From Falsirhodobacter flavus (lineage in GTDB: Bacteria > Pseudomonadota > Alphaproteobacteria > Rhodobacterales > Rhodobacteraceae), in contig JARWBI010000008.1 of the NCBI GenBank assembly GCA_029846755.1, forward strand, positions 62,001 to 126,000: a stretch of DNA of 64,000 bases, written 5' to 3'. Every line of letters starts with the position of its first letter. Position 1 is the stretch's first letter. A program made the translations under genes and the position numbers. Below the pieces are notes generated by a model. The model had not been told where the DNA came from and ran no database searches. It worked only from the letters and a program-made list of their open reading frames with translations. This document shows, one piece after another, positions 26,894-35,603 of this stretch.

Positions 26894-27883
26894 ATGCGTC
26901 TCAAAGAAGGTGCGGTGAAGATCAAGCCCGCAAAAGAATTGCGCCGATTGCTGAATGAAGGGGCCTTCCCGCTCCGTTCGGTGTCGGGTTCGACCCCACA
27001 GCATGCACAACTGGCCGAAGCAGCAGGCATTCAGGTCTTTTCGATCTCCGGCTCCGCCACTTCATCGGACCTGTTCGGACTGCCGGATGCGGGGCTGGTG
27101 ACGCTCACCGAGGTTACGGAATGCGCCAAGCGGATTTGCGACGCCGTCTCGATCCCGGTCATTGTTGATGGCGATACGGGCTTTGGCAATGCCGTCGGCG
27201 TGCAGCGCATGGCCAGCGAGTTCATCAAGGCAGGCGTCGCCGGGTTTAAGATCGAGGATCAGTCTTCGCCCAAGCGCTGCGGGTTCACCAAAGGGCTGTC
27301 CGTGATCGGCATCGAGGAGATGGTTGGCAAGCTGCGCTCGGCCAAAGATGTGCGCGATGCGATGGACCCTGAAGTGGTGCTGACGGCCCGGACGGATGCG
27401 CGCAACGCAGGCGGGGGGCTTGATGATGTGCTCCGGCGCTGCGAGGCGTATCTGAAGGTGGGCGTGGACATGATCATGGTGACCGCGCTGCACAACCGCG
27501 AAGAGCTGCGCCGTGTGCGCGAGGCTTTCCCCGAGGCGCGGCTGCAGGCCAATGCCCACGGGATGCGCCCGCGGCTGACCACCGCCGATTATAACGAGTT
27601 CCGGCTTGTGACCTCGGGGGCCAAACTGAATGTCGTCGCGGCCATCGCCATGTATGACTTTCTGCAGACATACGCCGAACGGGGTGCGGACTATTACGCC
27701 GAGTTCATGGATGGCAATAAAGGCCACCCGATGGTCGATTTTGGCTTTCTGGACCTTACCGGCTTTCCCAAGCTCGTGGAGCTGGAGGAACGATACCTCC
27801 CGGCGGAAGATCTGAAGAAATATGAGACCTCCGAATCCGTATACGACCCGCGCGTCGGTCAGGGGAGCCTCGCCCGTGCCTGA
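26894..27883 (+). CDS. Isocitrate lyase/PEP mutase superfamily lyase (KRCGF variant B)
   Basis: A 329-residue TIM-barrel enzyme and a paralogue of the lyase at 16127-17095. The catalytic loop is K127-R-C129-G-F131, at exactly the same residue numbers, again with Phe in place of the usual His. The metal block is VDGDTGFGN with both Asp present, unlike its paralogue. The C-terminus carries LDLTGFPKLVELEERYLP and LKKYETSE. A clear binding site (AGGAG) precedes the ATG. It overlaps the RraA gene by eight bases. Probably cleaves or hydrolyses a C-C bond in the imported acid. Confidence 0.9.
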   Translation: MRLKEGAVKIKPAKELRRLLNEGAFPLRSVSGSTPQHAQLAEAAGIQVFSISGSATSSDLFGLPDAGLVTLTEVTECAKRICDAVSIPVIVDGDTGFGNAVGVQRMASEFIKAGVAGFKIEDQSSPKRCGFTKGLSVIGIEEMVGKLRSAKDVRDAMDPEVVLTARTDARNAGGGLDDVLRRCEAYLKVGVDMIMVTALHNREELRRVREAFPEARLQANAHGMRPRLTTADYNEFRLVTSGAKLNVVAAIAMYDFLQTYAERGADYYAEFMDGNKGHPMVDFGFLDLTGFPKLVELEERYLPAEDLKKYETSESVYDPRVGQGSLARA

Positions 27884-28580
27884 TACCGTGCAACATAGAG
27901 AGACGAGCACTGCGGGTCTGAGGATCGCGGCGAACAGAACGGCTGTCGCGGCCGATCTCATCCGGCGCCTCGCGCAGGTTCCGGTGGCTTGCATCAGCGA
28001 CTCCATGTTTCGCATGGCGGCTGGCGGGGCTCGCCTGCGTCCCATCGGTCAGGCGCGGATGGTCGGGCCTGCCATCACTGTCAAGGTCCCTCCGGGCGAT
28101 AATCTGATGGTTCACAAAGCGCTCGATATGGCGATGCCCGGCATGGTGCTGGTCGTCGATGCGGGGGGGGATCTTACCAACGCGATCATCGGAGAGCGGA
28201 TGGTCGCGGTCGCCGCCGCGCGGCAGCTTGCGGGCATCATCATCAACGGTGCGATCCGCGATGCCGAAGCGCTGCGCAATCACACCGTGCCAGTCTTTGC
28301 CGCGGGGGTCACGCATCGCGGACCCTACAAGAACGGCCCCGGTGAGATTAACTTTCCCGTCGCCATCGACGGCATGGTGATCGAGAGCGGCGATCTGATT
28401 GCGTCAGATGACGACGGTTTCGTTTGCATTCCTTTACGCGATGCCGAGACCGTCTGCGCTCTGGCGGAGCAGAAATTCCGGCACGAAAACGAGAATGATC
28501 CTGTCACGGGCTCGAAAGACTGGATCGAAGCGACACTGCGCCGAATTGGTTGCGAAATTCCGGCGAGAACAGGAGGGTGA
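27876..28580 (+). CDS. RraA-family 4-hydroxy-2-oxoacid aldolase/decarboxylase
   Basis: A 234-residue enzyme of the HMG/CHA aldolase group, which cleaves 4-carboxy-4-hydroxy-2-oxo acids to pyruvate and can decarboxylate oxaloacetate. The Arg-Asp pair is present in NGAIRDAEALRN, and the GVTHRGPYKNGPGE loop typical of the enzyme branch follows. The start is a GTG inside the end of the preceding lyase, eight bases after AGGGGAG; a longer reading has no support. Coupling to the lyase suggests consecutive steps: one enzyme makes the substrate of the other, or both act on products of the same acid. Confidence 0.88.
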   Translation: MPDTVQHRETSTAGLRIAANRTAVAADLIRRLAQVPVACISDSMFRMAAGGARLRPIGQARMVGPAITVKVPPGDNLMVHKALDMAMPGMVLVVDAGGDLTNAIIGERMVAVAAARQLAGIIINGAIRDAEALRNHTVPVFAAGVTHRGPYKNGPGEINFPVAIDGMVIESGDLIASDDDGFVCIPLRDAETVCALAEQKFRHENENDPVTGSKDWIEATLRRIGCEIPARTGG

Positions 28581-28584
28581 CGAC

Positions 28585-29718
28585 ATGACGGAACTGATCG
28601 TATCAAAGCTGTGTAAGTCTTACGGCAAGACGATGGCCATTCAGGATGTCGATTTCACCGTCAATGACGGTGAGTTCGTGACCCTGCTAGGGCCAAGCGG
28701 CTGCGGCAAGTCGACGACGCTCGCAGCCATCGCAGGGCTGCAGATGCCGACGTCGGGGCGTATCAAAGCAGGGAGCGTAACCTATTTCGACGACGGCAAG
28801 GGCATCGCACTTCCGGCCGAAGCGCGGGATCTCGGGCTGGTCTTTCAGGCCTACGCGCTGTGGCCGCATATGACCGTCCGTAAGAACCTCGAGTTCCCGC
28901 TTCGTCTGCGCCGCATTGCCAAGGCCGAGCAGACACGCCGGATCGAGAGAGTGCTTTCTCTTGTCGAGATGGGCCATCTTGCCGACCGGTATCCGCACGA
29001 ATTGTCCGGTGGGCAACAGCAACGCGTCGCATTGGCGCGGACGCTGGTATACGAGCCGGCGATCCTGCTTCTGGACGAGCCGCTGTCCAACCTTGATGCC
29101 AAGCTGCGCGAACGCGCGCGGACATGGCTCGATGACATTCGCCACCGTATCAAGCTGACGACGGTCTACGTCACCCACGATCACGGCGAGGCACTTTCGC
29201 TAAGCGATCGGATCATCGTGATGAATGGCGGCAAGATCGTGCAGATCGGGACACCGCGTGAAATCTATGAAGCTCCCAGCGATCCGTTCGTTGCGGACTT
29301 CATCGGATCGAGCAACTTCCTTCACGGCGAACTGGTGGCGACAGCACCCGGCGGCTCGCTAGCGACTGTTCGATTGGAGGACGGGCGAACGCTCGCGGTT
29401 ACGCTACCACGCGAAATCGCGGCAGGCAGGTTCGTGGCAGTCGCGGTGCGGCCAGAGCGTATGGAACTGGTCGATCATCCCACGTCCAGCGAAACCGGCA
29501 CGGTGCTCGAAGTGGAAATTCGTCACCGCAGCTATTTTGGTTCTCATTGGCATTACTCCTTTGATCTGGGTAGGGAAGCCATCCGGGTCTCCGCCGCTAA
29601 GGAGTATGCTGGCGACAGAGTATCTGTGTTTATTCCGACAGCGGCGTGTCTGGTCTTTGAAACCTCTCCTCCAGCCGCAGAAAAAAGGAAGATCGCAAAG
29701 GAAGCAAAAGCAGCGTGA
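28585..29718 (+). CDS. ABC transporter ATPase with TOBE domain
   Basis: A 377-residue ATPase. Walker A GPSGCGKST, the signature LSGGQQQRVALART, Walker B AILLLDEPLSNLDAKL and the switch His in YVTHDHGEALSLSD are all intact. A C-terminal TOBE-like domain from about residue 290 is typical of MalK/PotA-class subunits. GAGGG precedes the ATG. It is the only ATPase of this operon, so it should energise the fused permease encoded three genes upstream. Confidence 0.94.
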   Translation: MTELIVSKLCKSYGKTMAIQDVDFTVNDGEFVTLLGPSGCGKSTTLAAIAGLQMPTSGRIKAGSVTYFDDGKGIALPAEARDLGLVFQAYALWPHMTVRKNLEFPLRLRRIAKAEQTRRIERVLSLVEMGHLADRYPHELSGGQQQRVALARTLVYEPAILLLDEPLSNLDAKLRERARTWLDDIRHRIKLTTVYVTHDHGEALSLSDRIIVMNGGKIVQIGTPREIYEAPSDPFVADFIGSSNFLHGELVATAPGGSLATVRLEDGRTLAVTLPREIAAGRFVAVAVRPERMELVDHPTSSETGTVLEVEIRHRSYFGSHWHYSFDLGREAIRVSAAKEYAGDRVSVFIPTAACLVFETSPPAAEKRKIAKEAKAA

Positions 29719-29790
29719 CGTTCCCATGAAGCCAAGCCGCAGCACAGCATTGCCGCGCAAAAGCGGCTTGGTTGACAAGCACGGATCTTG

Positions 29791-30021
29791 ATGCAGAACG
29801 TCCCCAAACCCGCCCGGAGATACACCGCCGCGAGTCTGCGCAAGAGGCATGTGATCCTTCTCATGCTGGATAAGCCGCGCACCCAGAGAGAGATACAAAG
29901 TCGGCTTGATATCAGTCGGTCCCGAACGCTCGGGATCTTGCGTATGATGCAGCGTGAAGGCGAAATCGTCGCTGCCGAGCGTATAGGCTGTGTTCAGATC
30001 TGGGAGAAGCCAAGAGCCTAA
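29791..30021 (+). CDS. Small winged-helix-like DNA-binding protein (76 aa)
   Basis: A 76-residue protein. Residues about 18-70 resemble a MarR/ArsR-like winged helix: RKRHVILLMLDKPRTQREIQ, SRLDISRSRTLGILRMMQREGE and a short wing ending in VQIWEK. It lacks an effector domain. It lies 72 bases after the ABC ATPase gene in the same direction. The start is uncertain because no strong binding site is visible. I do not know its role; a small local regulator is the best guess. Confidence 0.5.
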   Translation: MQNVPKPARRYTAASLRKRHVILLMLDKPRTQREIQSRLDISRSRTLGILRMMQREGEIVAAERIGCVQIWEKPRA

Positions 30022-30300
30022 TCCATCACAGCTGGCCGATGAACTGCGCCAAAAGGAAGCGTGCGAGTTCCACATCAAACGCGACAAGGACGGTCCAGTA
30101 GCATGATCTGGGTGGGGGAGACATCCGCCATCGCAGCTCGACCGGATCATGCGTCAGCGGGGAAGATAGATGTAGAGAAGAGCCCAGAGCCGCCATTCGC
30201 GGGACAGCCAGCAACCGTAACCAAATACACTATGGCCTTCGGACGAGATAAGGATCAATCCGAACAGTTCTCACTTAAATTATTCGTGGACGAACTTAGA

Positions 30301-31200
30301 TCAACCTGCGAGATGGTCCGCCCTTTGGGACTGCATGTCCCGAGCGAGGTTCAGGAATGCCTCGACCGGGCGAAGGCTCTGGTTCGACCGAAGGCAAAAA
30401 GCATATTCGGGAAAGAAATCGTTGATCTCTCGTATCTTAATGCGACAAACCCGATCGGCGCGCGTCGAAGCGGCGTCGAACATGAAGCCGATGCCGATGC
30501 CCTGCGCACAGGCTTCGTAGATCGCCTCGCGCGATTCCAGCCAGAGGAGGGGCTGCGGACGGAGGCCCGCTTCAGCCAAAACGCTGTTCAGACGCTTCTG
30601 GGTCTGGGATTGCCCGCTGCGGAATAGAAGCGGATGGTCGATCAATTCGTTCAGGCTCACCAATTGCTGACGGGACAGGGGATGGCCCTCTGGGATCAGG
30701 GCCACCAGCGACTGTTCGAACAGCGCCTCGCGGAAGATGTCGTCCGCCTGTGGCGCTTCAGTCAGGATGCCGAGATCGCATTTCCTGTCCCTGACCGCAT
30801 TCACCACATGCTGCCAGTCGCCGAAATGCATCTCCAGCCGGACCCCGGGATAATGCGCGCGAAAGGCGGCGACCAGCGACATGGCAGGCCCAGGTGCGCC
30901 CGCTGCGATGACCAGCTCGCCGATGGTCAGTGTGCGGGCGGAGTGGAGAATCACCGCCGCCTCCTTTTCCGTGTCGCGCATCTGACGGGTGTGGCGATAA
31001 AGTCTTTCCCCGATCGCCGTCAGTTCCGCGCCTGTGCCAACACGGTCGAACAGGCGCACGTCATGCGCTTCCTCCATCGCGCGGACCTGCGCGGTGATCG
31101 CGGGTTGCGACACCGCCAACGCCTTGGCCGCGCGAGAAAAGCTGCCTGTTGCGGCCACCTCGTTGAAGGCGCGGATCTGGCTTGCGGTGGGGCGTTTCAT
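30301..31200 (-). CDS. LysR-family transcriptional regulator
   Basis: A 299-residue activator with an N-terminal winged helix (FNEVAATGSFSRAAKALAVSQPAITAQVRAME) and a periplasmic-binding-like effector domain from about residue 90. It is divergent from the ABC importer operon for a phosphodiester-like compound, so it is its likely activator. A candidate T-N11-A type site lies in the 102-base gap. The effector domain includes VIPEGHPL-like and GIGIGF blocks of the family. No closer functional assignment is possible. Confidence 0.9.
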   Translation of the reverse strand: MKRPTASQIRAFNEVAATGSFSRAAKALAVSQPAITAQVRAMEEAHDVRLFDRVGTGAELTAIGERLYRHTRQMRDTEKEAAVILHSARTLTIGELVIAAGAPGPAMSLVAAFRAHYPGVRLEMHFGDWQHVVNAVRDRKCDLGILTEAPQADDIFREALFEQSLVALIPEGHPLSRQQLVSLNELIDHPLLFRSGQSQTQKRLNSVLAEAGLRPQPLLWLESREAIYEACAQGIGIGFMFDAASTRADRVCRIKIREINDFFPEYAFCLRSNQSLRPVEAFLNLARDMQSQRADHLAG

Positions 31201-31224
31201 GGCGGCTCCGAACGGTGTCCGGGC

Positions 31225-31239
31225 ATAAGCTAAATTTAT
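31225..31239. promoter_or_regulatory. Candidate LysR-type box
   Basis: ATAAGCTAAATTTAT has ATAA/TTAT inverted arms and the T-N11-A form. It lies between the divergent LysR gene and the importer operon. Confidence 0.4.
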
Positions 31240-31302
31240 ATCATGTCATAAACATTACAACTGCATCGCCTATGCCCGCCACGACAGCGAAAGGACTTCA
31301 TC

Positions 31303-32427
31303 GTGGCGACGGTAACACTCAGGGGCATTCGGAAGGCCTATAAGGACACCGAGATCCTGCGCGGCATCAATCTGGACATTGCCGAGGGCGAGTTCGTCTC
31401 GCTTGTCGGGCCATCGGGTTGCGGCAAGTCCACGCTGCTGCGGATCATCGCGGGGCTGGAAGGCCCGACGGCGGGCGAGGTGCTGCTGGACGGCGTGTCC
31501 GTGTCGGGCACGCGGGCGGCGGATCGCAACCTGTCGATGGTGTTCCAGTCCTATGCGCTTTATCCGCACCTTACCGTGGCCGAGAATATCGCGGTTCCGC
31601 TGCGGATGCGTCGGTTGAACCGCTGGCAGCGCCTCCCGCTGGTCGGGGGCTTCATGGGTGGCGCGGCGGCGCGGTCCATCGCCGCCGACGTGCAGAGCGC
31701 CGCCGAGATGCTGGAGATCGGCCCGCTGCTGGATCGCCGCCCGGGCGAGATGTCCGGCGGGCAACGGCAGCGCGTGGCGCTGGCCCGTGCGCTGGTGCGC
31801 CAGCCTGCGGCCTTCCTGCTGGACGAGCCGCTGTCGAACCTCGACGCCAAGCTGCGCGCCCATACTCGGACCGAGATCACCGAGCTTCACCGCAAGCTGG
31901 GCGCGACCTTCATCTATGTCACCCATGATCAGGTGGAGGCGATGACCATGTCCGACCGTATCGCCGTGATGATGGGTGGGCAGATCCTGCAATGCGACAC
32001 GCCTGCACGCATCTATGCCGATCCGTGCGATCTGCGCGTGGCGGAATTCGTAGGCTCCCCGCGCATCAACGTCATCCCGGCCGAGGCGGACAGCGCGGGC
32101 CGCATCGCCATTCCCGGCTGCACATTGCCCTTGCGCCATGGGTGTCGGGCGGCGCTGCGTCTGGCCCTGCGGCCAGAGGCGCTGTTCCTGACCGCTCATG
32201 ACCCGAAACTACGCGGAGAGGTCGTGCATGTGGAAAACATGGGCCATGAATTCGTGATCCAGATCGCCGTGGCCGGGCTGCCGTCGCGCCTTGTGCTGCG
32301 GACGGCCATGCCTGCCGCGATTGGGCAGGCGGTGGGGATCGGGTTCGATCCGGCGCAGGCGCTGATCTTCGATGCCGAAGGCAGGCGCTGCCGCGATGTC
32401 GCCGTCACCCAAGGGGTTGCCGCATGA
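31303..32427 (+). CDS. ABC importer ATPase (UgpC/MalK class)
   Basis: A 374-residue ATPase. Walker A GPSGCGKST, signature MSGGQRQRVALARA, Walker B AFLLDEPLSNLDAKL and switch His YVTHDQVEAMTMSD are present. An OB/TOBE regulatory domain begins near residue 245. There is an unusual insertion of about 20 residues (RWQRLPLVGGFMGGAAARS) between Walker A and the signature. The start is GTG, seven bases after AAAGGA. The gene overlaps the first permease by ATGA and is the first gene of a six-gene operon. Confidence 0.93.
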   Translation: MATVTLRGIRKAYKDTEILRGINLDIAEGEFVSLVGPSGCGKSTLLRIIAGLEGPTAGEVLLDGVSVSGTRAADRNLSMVFQSYALYPHLTVAENIAVPLRMRRLNRWQRLPLVGGFMGGAAARSIAADVQSAAEMLEIGPLLDRRPGEMSGGQRQRVALARALVRQPAAFLLDEPLSNLDAKLRAHTRTEITELHRKLGATFIYVTHDQVEAMTMSDRIAVMMGGQILQCDTPARIYADPCDLRVAEFVGSPRINVIPAEADSAGRIAIPGCTLPLRHGCRAALRLALRPEALFLTAHDPKLRGEVVHVENMGHEFVIQIAVAGLPSRLVLRTAMPAAIGQAVGIGFDPAQALIFDAEGRRCRDVAVTQGVAA

Positions 32428-33329
32428 CGCGGTCCGGTCATGGGGGCACGGCCCTGTTGCTGGGCGCGCCCGCGCTGGCGCTGATGATGGCGATTCTGAT
32501 CCTGCCGATCCTTGCGGCGGTGATCCTCAGCTTCACCGATTACTCGCTGGGGGCGTCGGACATCCGGTGGGTCGGGTTCGAGAACTACGCCAAGATTTTC
32601 GGCAATTCCACGTATGAGAAGATGCTGATCGCCACCGGCACCTATGTGGCCGTGGTGGTGCCCGCATCCATCGGGCTGGGCCTTGGTGCGGCGCTGCTGA
32701 TCCAATCGGTGACGCGGGGGGCGGCGTTCTACAAATCGGTCTATTTCCTGCCGGTGATGGCGACGCTGCTCGCGATGACCATCGTCTGGCAGATGATGCT
32801 GCACCCGACCATCGGCGTGGTGAACCGCAGCCTGCTTGCGGTGTGCGGCGTGCTGCCCGACGGGGCCTGCCCCGCCGAAATGCCCCTGTGGCTGGGTGAC
32901 CGGAATTACGCCATCTGGGTGACGTGCTTCATCGGTGTCTGGCAGGGCTTCGGCTTCAACATGGTGCTGTATCTGGCGGGCTTGTCCGGCGTCTCGCGAG
33001 AGCTTTACGGCGCGGCGGAAATCGACGGCGCCCGGTCGGCGTGGGAGCGGTTCCGGCTGGTCACATGGCCCGCGCTGCGCCCGACAACGGTGTTCGTGCT
33101 GATCACGACGAGCGTCCGCGCCTTCCAGACCTTCGACACGGTGGAGGTGCTGTTTTCCCCCGGCGGGGGGCCGTCGAAGTCGGTCTATCTGATGATGTTC
33201 GCGATCTATGAAAAAGGGATCGTGCAGAACCTTGTGGGCATCGGGGCCGCGATCACCGTCCTGTTCCTGATGTCCGTCATGGCGCTGACCGTCCTGCAAC
33301 GCCGCATTGCCGAACGGAAGGCCTACTGA
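32424..33329 (+). CDS. ABC importer permease (UgpA/MalF class)
   Basis: A 301-residue membrane protein with six segments. The EAA loop ELYGAAEIDGARSAWERFRLVTWPALRP contacts the ATPase. It forms the membrane channel together with the next gene product. It starts inside the stop of the ATPase gene and its own stop overlaps the next ATG by one base. A short Cys-containing periplasmic loop (VCGVLPDGACPAEMPL) is an unusual addition. Confidence 0.92.
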   Translation: MTRSGHGGTALLLGAPALALMMAILILPILAAVILSFTDYSLGASDIRWVGFENYAKIFGNSTYEKMLIATGTYVAVVVPASIGLGLGAALLIQSVTRGAAFYKSVYFLPVMATLLAMTIVWQMMLHPTIGVVNRSLLAVCGVLPDGACPAEMPLWLGDRNYAIWVTCFIGVWQGFGFNMVLYLAGLSGVSRELYGAAEIDGARSAWERFRLVTWPALRPTTVFVLITTSVRAFQTFDTVEVLFSPGGGPSKSVYLMMFAIYEKGIVQNLVGIGAAITVLFLMSVMALTVLQRRIAERKAY

Positions 33330-34288
33330 TGTTCGCTGCCCTGAAACACATCGTCCTGCTGCTTGGCGGCTTCGTCGTGCTGGCGCCGTTTGCGGTGATG
33401 CTCAGCTACTCCCTCAAATCCCCGGCGGAGATCGAGCGGGGGACGGGTGGCTTTTTCGGTGCGCAGGCCCCGATGGTGGACGAGATGTGCGTGGCCCGCA
33501 GCCAGCCCGACCGTGCCGCACTGGACGCCGCCCGCGCCGCCAGCCCCGATCTGACCGATGACGCGATCCTGTCCCGTCTGGACACCGACCGGCGCGAGGC
33601 GTGTTCGATGCGCCCCGTCGTCTTCAACTATACCAAAGCCTTCACCGAGGCGCCGCTGATGCGTTACCTGCTGAACGGGCTGATCGTGACGCTGTCGATC
33701 TTTGTCATTCAGGTGGTCGTGGCGCTGCCCGCCGCCTATGCGCTGGCCAAGCTGCGGTTCTGGGGGCGCGATGCGGCCTTTGCGCTGGTGCTGTTCTGTC
33801 TGCTGATCCCCGTGAACGCGGTGGCACTGCCGCTGTATCTGGGGTTGGCAAAGCTGGGGCTGACCAACAGTTACGCCGCTTTGGTGATCCCGTGGACGAT
33901 ATCGGCCTTTGGCATTTTTCTGATGCGCCAGTTCTTCATGGGCGTGCCGGACGATCTGGTCGATGCCGCGCGGATGGACGGGATGGGCGAATTCGCCATC
34001 GTCTGGCGCGTGATGCTGCCCACCGCGATCCCCGCCCTGATCGCCTTTGCCATCTTTTCCATCACCGCGCATTGGAACGATTATTTCTGGCCGCGCATCG
34101 TCATCACCGGCGACCGCGACCTGTTCACCCCGCCGCTTGGCCTGCGAGAGTTTCAGGCCGGTGCGGACGGCAGCCTTTACGGCCCGATGATGGCCACCGC
34201 GACCATCATCGTCATCCCCCTGATCGCCGCGTTCCTTCTGGCGCAGCGCAAATTCATCGAAGGAATCGCGCTTTCGGGCATGAAATAA
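33329..34288 (+). CDS. ABC importer permease (UgpE/MalG class)
   Basis: A 319-residue membrane protein with six segments. The EAA loop is DDLVDAARMDGMGEFAIVWRVMLPTAIPAL. A periplasmic insertion of about 65 residues follows the first segment (from about residue 28 to 95), longer than in typical UgpE or MalG, and contains two Cys. Together with the Cys loop of the partner permease it may shape binding-protein docking. Coupled to its neighbour by a one-base overlap. Confidence 0.92.
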   Translation: MFAALKHIVLLLGGFVVLAPFAVMLSYSLKSPAEIERGTGGFFGAQAPMVDEMCVARSQPDRAALDAARAASPDLTDDAILSRLDTDRREACSMRPVVFNYTKAFTEAPLMRYLLNGLIVTLSIFVIQVVVALPAAYALAKLRFWGRDAAFALVLFCLLIPVNAVALPLYLGLAKLGLTNSYAALVIPWTISAFGIFLMRQFFMGVPDDLVDAARMDGMGEFAIVWRVMLPTAIPALIAFAIFSITAHWNDYFWPRIVITGDRDLFTPPLGLREFQAGADGSLYGPMMATATIIVIPLIAAFLLAQRKFIEGIALSGMK

Positions 34289-34307
34289 CCCCCACCGGAG
34301 AACCACA

Positions 34308-35552
34308 GTGAAACGCCTTTCCCTTCTTGCCGGTCTGATGCTTACGGCCACACCCCTGTCGGCGCAGGACAAGGTGACGATCGAATTCGTCTACCCCTAT
34401 TCCGCCATCTTCGACGTGACGTACGAGGCGATCCTGCCCCGCTTTCAGGAAGCGCATCCGGAGATCGAGGTGAAGTTCCGCGCCTCCTACGAGGAATACG
34501 AGGATGCGTCCAACACCGTCCTGCGCGAGGCCGTGTCGGGCAACCTGCCGGACGTGACGATGCAGGGCCTGAACCGCCAGCAGATCCTTGTGGAAAAGGG
34601 CATTGCCCAACCGCTGGACCCGTTCATCGCCGAGGAGGCAGATTTCGAGGTCGAAGGCTATCACCCCGCCATGCTTCAGCTTTCGACCTTTGACGACAAG
34701 GTTTACGGGCTGCCGTTCTCCGTCTCTCTGCCTGTCGGGTTCTATAACACGGACATGATGGAAAAGGCGGGCATCGACGGGTTCCCCGCGACGTGGGACG
34801 AGGTGATTGCCGATTGCGGCACCCTGCGCGGGGCGGGTTTTGAAAACCCGATCTTCTGGGACTGGCAGATCACCGGCAACTGGCTGTTTCAGGCGCTGAT
34901 GTGGTCGCAGGACAAGCCGCTTGTCGAAGGGCAGGACATGACGCTGGACAGCCCCGAGGCGCTGGTGACGTTGCAGACGATCCAGAAGATCGTAACCGAA
35001 TGCAACATGACCAACCTGTCGGTGGAAGAGGCGATCACCTCCTTCACCGCGGGCGAGATTCCGATGCTATTCTCCTCCACCTCCTATGTCGGGCGAATTT
35101 CGCGCGGGAATGCGGAGCTGCCGTTCACCACGGCGTCCTTCCCCGGCATCGGGGGCGAACCGCTGGGCCTGCCTGCGGGCGGCAACGCGGCGATGATGAC
35201 CTCCACCTCTGACGATCCGGCGGTGCGGGCGGCGGCGTGGGAATGGATCAAGTTCCTGACCTCGGGCGAGGGGGCGGCGGATGTGGCCCGCACCACCGGA
35301 TACATGCCGCCGAACCGCGCTGCGAACGAGTTGATCCTTACGGACTTCTACAGGCGTTATCCCGAAAAGGCGGCGGCGGTGGAGCAGTTGCCGCTGATGC
35401 GCGAATGGCAGGCCTATCCCGGGGCGAACGGGCTGGCGATCACGCAGGTGATCTATGACGGGCTGGAGCGTCTGGTGACGGGCGAGCAGACCGACATGGA
35501 AGAGCTGCAACAGGAACTGGTGGACGAGGTCGCGGACCTTCTGCCGCGCTAA
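34308..35552 (+). CDS. ABC importer periplasmic binding protein (UgpB-like)
   Basis: A 414-residue binding protein of the carbohydrate and glycerol-phosphate class. The signal peptide MKRLSLLAGLMLTATPLSAQ is cleaved before DKVTIEF. The start is GTG after CCGGAG. The family blocks are visible: VTIEFVYPYSAIFD, LPDVTMQGLNRQQILVEKGI, YGLPFSVSLPVGFYNTDMMEKAG and SSTSYVGRISRG. The N-terminal and WDWQITGNWLFQALMW segments resemble UgpB-type receptors for glycerol-3-phosphate and its diesters. Downstream phosphodiesterase and phosphatase genes fit this; not proven. Confidence 0.93.
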   Translation: MKRLSLLAGLMLTATPLSAQDKVTIEFVYPYSAIFDVTYEAILPRFQEAHPEIEVKFRASYEEYEDASNTVLREAVSGNLPDVTMQGLNRQQILVEKGIAQPLDPFIAEEADFEVEGYHPAMLQLSTFDDKVYGLPFSVSLPVGFYNTDMMEKAGIDGFPATWDEVIADCGTLRGAGFENPIFWDWQITGNWLFQALMWSQDKPLVEGQDMTLDSPEALVTLQTIQKIVTECNMTNLSVEEAITSFTAGEIPMLFSSTSYVGRISRGNAELPFTTASFPGIGGEPLGLPAGGNAAMMTSTSDDPAVRAAAWEWIKFLTSGEGAADVARTTGYMPPNRAANELILTDFYRRYPEKAAAVEQLPLMREWQAYPGANGLAITQVIYDGLERLVTGEQTDMEELQQELVDEVADLLPR

Positions 35553-35561
35553 CCATCCCCC

Positions 35562-35589
35562 GCCGGTCGTGCCCCCGCGCACGACCGGC
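35562..35589. terminator. Intercistronic hairpin after the binding-protein gene
   Basis: A perfect 11-bp stem GCCGGTCGTGC / GCACGACCGGC with a six-base loop lies between the binding-protein and phosphodiesterase genes. It has no T-run. In such operons hairpins of this kind usually protect the binding-protein mRNA and lower expression of downstream genes. Confidence 0.7.
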
Positions 35590-35603
35590 ATCAAGAGAAC
35601 GAC

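Noticed and set aside
26894-27883. Naming the lyases prpB or aceA
   Set aside because: The active-loop residues differ from both enzymes and no methylcitrate genes are nearby, so a specific name would overstate the evidence.
30061-30627. A 188-codon plus-strand frame overlapping the LysR gene end
   Set aside because: Most of it is antisense to LysR; the unique part has no domain and no binding site.
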